A stretch of 45,378 bases of DNA from CALZKI01 sp964567585 (GTDB lineage Bacteria; Bacillota; Clostridia; Lachnospirales; Lachnospiraceae). This document shows positions 40,903-45,378 of the stretch, one piece after another. The stretch is from positions 1 through 45,378 of the forward strand of contig CAZMND010000006.1 of the NCBI GenBank assembly GCA_964567585.1, read 5' to 3'. The number at the start of each line of letters is the position of its first letter. The stretch's first letter is position 1. The notes under the pieces are model-generated. The model was not told the DNA's origin. It searched no databases and saw nothing but the letters and a program-made list of their open reading frames with translations. Position numbers and translations under genes: made by a program.

Positions 40903-42369
40903 ATGGATAATACAATGGCTTTATTGCTTTCAGATACTTATAAACAATGTCACGACAGAATGTATCCGAAGGGATTAACAAAACTGGTATCTTACTGGGT
41001 TCCAAGAAAATCAATGCTTAATAAACAAAATAAAATGGTTTTCTTTGGATTGCAGGCATTTATCAAAAACTATCTGATGGATTATTTTCAGAAAAATTTC
41101 TTTGATTTGACAGAGGAAGAATTATTGGCTCTTTATACAAATTCTATGAATGTTCAGATTGGTGAAGGAAACTATGATTTGGATAAAGTGGTGGAACTTC
41201 ATAAATTGGGTTATTTACCACTGGAAATCAGAGCACTTAAGGAGGGGACACTTGTTCCGATGAATGTACCGTGTATTGAACTCACCAATACACATGAAAA
41301 ATTTGCGTGGTTGGTACAGTGGATTGAATGTATTTTGCAGGTGGAATTGTGGAAACCATGTTGTCATGCAACTATCGGACATATGTACAGGGAAATTGCA
41401 GATTACTGGTATGGAAAAACAACGGATAACCTTCCGCCAGAAATGGCCTGCGCAGATTTTGGTATGCGTGGTATGTCTTGTATGGAAGAAGCTATCAGAT
41501 GTTCAGCATCTTGGTTATTGTCATTTAATAAAACATCAACTATTCCGGCAATTAATTATATCAACAAATATTATAATGCAGATTGTAAAAATAACGGGCT
41601 TGGTATCGGGGCTGTTTCTACAGAACATTCTGTTATGGGCGCAAACTACGCAATTGACGGCGATGAAGTGACTTTCGTACGCAGATTGTTAAATGAGCTT
41701 TATCCAAATACTTCATTCAGTATGGTTTCCGATACTTATGATTATTGGAATATGATTAACAATATTTTGCCTCAGGTAAAAGAAGATATTATGAAACACA
41801 ATGGCAAGCTTTTGGTTCGTCCGGACAGCGGAGATATTGTTGAGATTTCTGTAAAAACCGTAGAAAGATTATGGGAAATCTTTGGCGGTACAACCAACGA
41901 AAAGGGCTATAAAGTATTGGACCCGCATATTGGAATCATCTATGGTGACGGCTGTACACTTTCTAATGTGGATACCATCTGGAGAGAGTTGGAAAAACGT
42001 GGATTTGCGGCAAATAACATCGCATATGGTGTGGGAGCATTCTGTTTTACAGCCATTGTAGAAGACGGAAAAATGATTGTGGTTACAAGAGATACCTTTG
42101 GTATTGCGATGAAAGCCACATATGGAATCATTGATGATAAAAAATTGATGATTTATAAAGACCCGAAAACAGATACCAGTAAGCTCAAAAAATCTCACAA
42201 AGGCTGTTGCAAGGTTTACGAAGAAAAGGGCGAATTGAAATGTGAAGACGGTTTTATGGAAATGAGTGAAGACAGCTTACTTACAACGGTTTTCAAAGAT
42301 GGAAAATTAGTAAGAGAAGACAATTTTATGGAGATTCGTGAAAGAATGTATGGAGGCAAACATGTATAA
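40903..42369 (+). CDS. nadV: NAMPT-fold nicotinate/nicotinamide phosphoribosyltransferase
   Basis: A 488-aa enzyme of the NAMPT family (eukaryote-like; LLSDTYKQCHDRMYP, DFGMRGMSCMEEAIR, VSTEHSVMG with the catalytic His, LLVRPDSGD, GDGCTLSNVDTIW). It joins PRPP to nicotinamide or nicotinate. Aligning FNKTST with FKGTDT of human NAMPT puts Ser212 (codon at 41536) at the position of Asp219, the residue that contacts the carboxamide of nicotinamide. Ser there is expected to favour nicotinate, and the operon (nicotinamidase before it, NAD synthetase after) also fits a deamidating route. I keep the family name nadV, but the substrate may be nicotinate. It overlaps nadE by 8 bp. Confidence 0.88.
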   Translation: MDNTMALLLSDTYKQCHDRMYPKGLTKLVSYWVPRKSMLNKQNKMVFFGLQAFIKNYLMDYFQKNFFDLTEEELLALYTNSMNVQIGEGNYDLDKVVELHKLGYLPLEIRALKEGTLVPMNVPCIELTNTHEKFAWLVQWIECILQVELWKPCCHATIGHMYREIADYWYGKTTDNLPPEMACADFGMRGMSCMEEAIRCSASWLLSFNKTSTIPAINYINKYYNADCKNNGLGIGAVSTEHSVMGANYAIDGDEVTFVRRLLNELYPNTSFSMVSDTYDYWNMINNILPQVKEDIMKHNGKLLVRPDSGDIVEISVKTVERLWEIFGGTTNEKGYKVLDPHIGIIYGDGCTLSNVDTIWRELEKRGFAANNIAYGVGAFCFTAIVEDGKMIVVTRDTFGIAMKATYGIIDDKKLMIYKDPKTDTSKLKKSHKGCCKVYEEKGELKCEDGFMEMSEDSLLTTVFKDGKLVREDNFMEIRERMYGGKHV

Positions 42370-43093
42370 TTTTGATGCTAAAAAAGTAAAAGAAGAATTG
42401 GTACAGTGGCTTCGAAATTACTTTAATAACAATGGACAGCCTATCAATGCAGTGGTTGGTTGTTCCGGCGGAAAAGATTCTACGGTTGTATTGGCGGCTT
42501 TGACAGAAGCAATTGGTGCAGACAGAATTTACGCCGTTTTAATGCCAAATGGTGAACAGGCGGATATTGCGGATTCTTATAAGGTTTGTGAGTTTTTGGG
42601 ATTGAAGCCTTATGTATGTAATATTCAGGATGGATACAATGGGATTTTAGGTGCTGTGGCCAAGGAATTTGAGCCCACAGAGCAGACAAAAATCAATTTA
42701 GCACCGGTTCTTCGAATGGCTACCTTAAAGGCAGTTTCTCAAAGTGTAAACGGACGATTTACCTGCAATGGAAATTTAAGTGAAGCTTACATTGGATGGT
42801 TTACCATTGACGGAGATGATAGAGGCAGTGTAAAGCCACTCATCAATTTAACCGTAACAGAAGTCATTCAAGTAGGAAAAGAATTGGGACTTCCTGACTG
42901 GATGATTAACAAAGTTCCGGCAGATGGATTGTGCGGAAAAACCGATGAAGACAAATTTGGTTTTTCATACAAGGTCCTTGACCGATATATCCGCACCGGC
43001 GAAATTGATGATGAAGAAATAAAAGCAAAAATTGATGCAATGCATCAGAAGAATGCATTTAAGTTAAAGCCAATGCCGGCTTTTGAACCATAA
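42362..43093 (+). CDS. nadE: NH3-dependent NAD synthetase
   Basis: Amidates nicotinate adenine dinucleotide to NAD, with ammonia as donor. The 243-aa product has the ATP pyrophosphatase P-loop SGGKDS (35-40) and the conserved GNLSEAYIGWFTIDGD-type region, then LPDWMINKVPADGLCGKTDEDKFGFSY in two blocks. There is no N-terminal glutaminase domain, so free ammonia is used. The start at 42362 has TGGAGG 5-6 nt upstream and overlaps the end of the previous gene by 8 bp, showing tight coupling. The preceding adenylyltransferase NadD is not in the operon and must lie elsewhere. Confidence 0.95.
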   Translation: MYNFDAKKVKEELVQWLRNYFNNNGQPINAVVGCSGGKDSTVVLAALTEAIGADRIYAVLMPNGEQADIADSYKVCEFLGLKPYVCNIQDGYNGILGAVAKEFEPTEQTKINLAPVLRMATLKAVSQSVNGRFTCNGNLSEAYIGWFTIDGDDRGSVKPLINLTVTEVIQVGKELGLPDWMINKVPADGLCGKTDEDKFGFSYKVLDRYIRTGEIDDEEIKAKIDAMHQKNAFKLKPMPAFEP

Positions 43094-43105
43094 AGGAGAT
43101 AAGCG

Positions 43106-44011
43106 GTGTATACGAATAAGCTTAGTAAAGAAGAACAGGACTATTTAAAACAATATGATATGTCAAAGTATGAGCGTCCCTCTGTGACAACGGATATGGC
43201 CATTTTTTCCATTATGGAAGATGGTGAGTGGGACAATTTCCGCAAATTGCCACAGAAGGCGCTAAAGATTCTTTTGATAAAAAGAGCGACTTATCCGTAC
43301 AAGGATAGTTGGGCACTTCCGGGTGGTTTTTGCAGACCAAATGAAGATATCTGTGAAACTGCAAAAAGAAGGCTTTTTGAAGAAACTAATGTGAAGGATG
43401 CGTATTTAAGTTTGGTGGGTGTTTTCGGTGATGTGGGAAGAGACCCGAGAGGCTGGATTGTATCCAACACCTTTTTAGCTTTGGTGGATGGCAATGAGTG
43501 CGACATTCGTCCGGGAGATGAAGTAGGAGAGGCGAAATGGTTTTCTGTCAGCTTACGGGAAGTTGGTGTGGATAAGGAAGTTTTGGAAGATACGGTGCGC
43601 GTGGAAACCGAGTATGAGCTGTCTCTGGTATGCGAAGAGGCGGATGTGAGATTATGTGCCAAAATAAAGGAGCACAAACAGTTTGCAAATTACCATGAAA
43701 GCGTGCGCTACGAAATCATGGAAAGTGATGCGCTTGCATTTGATCATGCAAAGCTGATTTTGTACGCACTTTTATATTTGCGTAAAACCGTTGATAATGA
43801 TTTTAAAATGGGCTTTGATTTAATGCCGGAAACGTTTACCTTAACACAGCTTCAAAATGCCTTTGAACTGATTTTGGACAAGAAGCTTTTGGCGGCAAAT
43901 TTTAGAAGAAAAGTCAATGATTATGTCATTGAGACGGAACAGATTATTGAGGGTGCAAGCCATAGACCGGCGAAGCTGTTTAAGAGGAATGTAGGGGAAT
44001 TTTACAAGTAG
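43106..44011 (+). CDS. nrtR: NrtR-type transcriptional regulator (Nudix plus winged helix)
   Basis: A 301-aa regulator with an N-terminal Nudix domain (about 28-165) and a C-terminal winged-helix domain (about 215-300). NrtR repressors sense ADP-ribose or related NAD products and bind 21-bp palindromes before NAD genes, as found at 39425 and 39464 here. The Nudix box is altered: G74-x5-E80-x7-R88-R89-L-F-E92-E93-T-N95, where the consensus has Glu at position 89 and Gly at 95. The lost Glu is one of the metal-binding positions, so catalysis is doubtful and the domain probably only binds ligand. GTG at 43106 follows AAGGAG. It ends the operon. Confidence 0.9.
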   Translation: MYTNKLSKEEQDYLKQYDMSKYERPSVTTDMAIFSIMEDGEWDNFRKLPQKALKILLIKRATYPYKDSWALPGGFCRPNEDICETAKRRLFEETNVKDAYLSLVGVFGDVGRDPRGWIVSNTFLALVDGNECDIRPGDEVGEAKWFSVSLREVGVDKEVLEDTVRVETEYELSLVCEEADVRLCAKIKEHKQFANYHESVRYEIMESDALAFDHAKLILYALLYLRKTVDNDFKMGFDLMPETFTLTQLQNAFELILDKKLLAANFRRKVNDYVIETEQIIEGASHRPAKLFKRNVGEFYK

Positions 44012-44027
44012 GAAATGTAGTACGTGT

Positions 44028-44342
44028 TTGAAAGCACTAAAATGGCTTGAGGAAAACTCGGTGGAGTTCACGGAGCGACCAATCGTAGAAGAAAATCCGA
44101 CCTACGAGGAACTGAAAATGTGGTATGAAAAAAGTGGAATGCCTCTTAAAAAATTCTTTAACACAAGCGGTTTAATGTACAAGGATATGAAACTGAAGGA
44201 TAAACTACCGTCGATGTCCGAAGAAGAGCAGCTTAAGCTTCTTGCCACCAACGGAAAACTGGTAAAAAGACCGCTTGTTGTGTGTGATGATTTCGTGCTG
44301 ACAGGCTTTCGGGAAAAAGAGTGGGAAGAGAGGATGAAGTAA
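44028..44342 (+). CDS. ArsC/Spx-family protein with broken or non-standard 5' end
   Basis: A thioredoxin-fold protein of the arsenate reductase/Spx family: ALKWLEENSVEF, PIVEENPTYEELKMWYEKSG, FFNTSGLMYKDMKLKDKLPSM, LLATNGKLVKRPLVV, and a closing GFREKEWE. From TTG 44028, the only ordinary start, it is 104 aa and lacks the CxxC. The same frame is open upstream to 43995 and spells KCSTCL (44013-44030), the expected redox motif, but no ATG, GTG or TTG lies between the stop at 43992 and that motif. It overlaps the end of nrtR in the +1 frame. It has probably lost about eight N-terminal residues and its start, and so may be a young pseudogene. Confidence 0.65.
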   Translation: MKALKWLEENSVEFTERPIVEENPTYEELKMWYEKSGMPLKKFFNTSGLMYKDMKLKDKLPSMSEEEQLKLLATNGKLVKRPLVVCDDFVLTGFREKEWEERMK

Positions 44343-44356
44343 GGGGATGACTGGAA

Positions 44357-44383
44357 AGAGAAGGTGTAAAAGCCTTCTCTTTT
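44357..44383 (+). terminator. Intrinsic terminator at the end of the NAD operon region
   Basis: AGAGAAGG (44357-44364) pairs with CCTTCTCT (44373-44380) around an 8-nt loop, followed by TTT(T). Confidence 0.85.
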
Positions 44384-44425
44384 GTGTTATTAATGGAATT
44401 TTTGGTGAAGTTGGAGCTATGTCAC

Positions 44426-44489
44426 TACTTGTCATATGTCAAGCAAAAAGAAAGTATTGCTTGACGTACGACAAGTAATGGAATAGAAT
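44426..44489 (+). promoter_or_regulatory. Inverted-repeat operator overlapping the promoter of the HipA-like gene
   Basis: Two 20-bp arms (44426-44445 and 44458-44477) are complementary at 18 of 20 positions across a 12-nt spacer. Each arm is itself nearly palindromic, with CTTG...CAAG around CATATG in the left arm and around CGTACG in the right. A promoter TTGACG (44461-44466), 17 bp, TAGAAT (44484-44489) lies with its -35 inside the right arm. A protein bound there would repress the operon. There is no hipB-like gene next to it. Confidence 0.72.
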
Positions 44490-44509
44490 TAAGATGGAGG
44501 TGAAATACT

Positions 44510-45334
44510 ATGAACACACAGCTGGTAAGAGAGAAACAGGATCTTACTTATTTGTCCTGGTCTGTATATCGCAATTCTTCAGGAACGGCAGGTTCCTTTT
44601 TGAAATCATATTCAGAATTGGGCGGAAAGAAAGTTTACTATAAGCTCTCGAATTTTGATAAAGTACAAGGTGTAATCGGGCATGAATGTGTAAATGAATT
44701 GATTGTTGATAGGTTGCTAACTATATTGGGGATTCCTCATTTGCCCTATCAGCTTATCCATGCAGATATCATACTGGAGGGAGAAATCCAGGAGGTTTAC
44801 CTCTGTGCCTCTGAAGACTTCAAGGAAAAAGGCGAGTCCAAAATTGCTCTGGATGCATATAAGGAAAGAGAAGCATATAAAGCGGAATCTGCGCTGGATT
44901 TTTGTGTACGTATGGGATGGGAAAATTATATTTATCAGATGATGGTCGTGGACTATCTGATTCTCAATCGTGATCGTCACGGTGCAAATATCGAAGTGTT
45001 ACGTAATAACCGGAAGAAGACTCTGCATTTAGCACCGCTGTTTGATCATGGACTTTCGCTACTTTGTCGCTGTATGAACGACAGTCAAGTAGAATCATTC
45101 GATGTAATGGAAGATAAGCTTTGCAACAATTTTATCGGTTCGAGATCTACATGGGAGAATTTAAAACTTATACCTAAAGACAAACTACCTGCATTACATC
45201 CTTTGTGCGAGAGTGATAGAGCGATTATTATGGAAGGCTTGGATGATATTATTTCCGGGGCGCTTCAAGATAAAATTTGGGAAATGATTTGGAAAAGGTG
45301 GTGTGCATATGAAGATTTTTGCAATTCGAGATGA
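44510..45334 (+). CDS. HipA-like kinase domain protein
   Basis: A 274-aa protein with the catalytic features of HipA-type Ser/Thr kinases: YLILNRDRHGANIEVL with D155 and N160 (the catalytic Asp and the metal-binding Asn), and HLAPLFDHGLSLL with D179 (the DFG-equivalent Asp). The P-loop and N-terminal HipA domain of standard HipA are not evident; the N terminus opens SWSVYRNSSGTAGSFLKSY and continues into KKVYYKLSNFD. GGAGGTG precedes the ATG. It overlaps the next gene by 26 bp. Possible substrates are aminoacyl-tRNA synthetases, as for HipA, but this is inference. A CtkA-like kinase is an alternative name. Confidence 0.75.
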   Translation: MNTQLVREKQDLTYLSWSVYRNSSGTAGSFLKSYSELGGKKVYYKLSNFDKVQGVIGHECVNELIVDRLLTILGIPHLPYQLIHADIILEGEIQEVYLCASEDFKEKGESKIALDAYKEREAYKAESALDFCVRMGWENYIYQMMVVDYLILNRDRHGANIEVLRNNRKKTLHLAPLFDHGLSLLCRCMNDSQVESFDVMEDKLCNNFIGSRSTWENLKLIPKDKLPALHPLCESDRAIIMEGLDDIISGALQDKIWEMIWKRWCAYEDFCNSR

Positions 45335-45378
45335 ATCTGCTGAGGTTCAGAAGGATTTGGCATACCTTCTTTATTATG
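45309..45378 (+). CDS. Partner protein of the HipA-like kinase, N-terminal fragment (partial)
   Basis: The ATG at 45309 begins inside the kinase gene and stays open to the window edge, giving 23 residues (MKIFAIRDE, then SAEVQKDLAYLLYY). AAGGTGG lies about 10 nt upstream. A gene of this start downstream of a HipA-like kinase is familiar in Lachnospiraceae, where kinase and accessory domain are split between overlapping genes. The rest is outside the window. Confidence 0.6.
   Translation, partial: MKIFAIRDESAEVQKDLAYLLYY

Noticed and set aside
44006..44015. Programmed +1 frameshift joining nrtR to the ArsC/Spx-like frame.
   Set aside because: No stimulatory Shine-Dalgarno-like site or downstream structure is evident and such a fusion is not known to me; loss of the start codon is simpler. 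It is kept only as an alternative.
1..45378. tRNA or rRNA genes, insertion sequences or prophage structural genes.
   Set aside because: No cloverleaf-like, rRNA-like, transposase or phage structural sequence was recognised on reading the gaps and frames.

Overview
The window reads as a low-to-moderate G+C Firmicutes chromosome, most likely a spore-former of the family Lachnospiraceae. The reasons are strong AGGAGG-type ribosome binding sites, many ATG/GTG/TTG starts, sipL and a SpoIIQ-like LytM protein, an FtsEX/M23/S41 cluster, and several Lachnospiraceae-type small proteins. No rRNA or tRNA gene, IS element or CRISPR array was seen. The window is chromosomal housekeeping DNA with short accessory insertions, and it opens and closes inside genes.

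Layout. 1-4.4 kb: end of a PucR/CdaR-type regulator, then ftsE-ftsX, an M23 hydrolase with a PcsB-like coiled coil, and an S41 protease. 4.4-5.3 kb: an AT-rich accessory gene resembling the PBECR4 nuclease family, behind a structured leader with a terminator and a possible anti-terminator. 5.4-8.1 kb: HAD hydrolase and GH3 hexosaminidase-like gene. 8.2-8.8 kb: a 51-aa protein and an XRE regulator. 8.9-14.1 kb: a LexA-box promoter driving a small protein, uvrB and uvrA. 14.2-20.4 kb: EF-hand-like protein, degenerate LytM (SpoIIQ-like) protein, then a GH9-fold lipoprotein that has lost its catalytic motif, ddl and murF. 20.7-29.8 kb: ORF6N-PLD protein, plsC, PrcB-like lipoprotein, sipL, a conserved unknown, a 126-bp structured element, ispE with an FCD-GntR regulator and a matching operator, a small exported protein with a masked RBS, murI, a DUF1934 protein and two unknowns. 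30-39 kb: cardiolipin synthase, trigger-factor-like lipoprotein, asnS, a second PcsB-like coiled coil fused to NlpC/P60, a CgeB-like glycosyltransferase, an SLC13-type permease and an acyltransferase with a zinc ribbon.

39-44 kb is the most interesting part. It holds an NAD salvage operon (nicotinamidase, Prs-like, NAMPT-fold phosphoribosyltransferase, nadE, NrtR). Two 21-bp palindromes sit on its promoter, one filling the -35/-10 spacer exactly. Upstream lies an array of about nine alternating TACGGTT half-sites spaced by whole numbers of helical turns. The NAMPT-fold enzyme has Ser where human NAMPT has Asp219, which fits use of nicotinate and makes the operon a coherent deamidating route (nicotinamide, nicotinate, NaMN, [NadD elsewhere], NAD). 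An ArsC/Spx-like frame follows that keeps its CxxC but has lost any normal start codon. The window ends in a HipA-like kinase behind a promoter embedded in a 20-bp-arm inverted repeat, overlapping the start of a partner gene.
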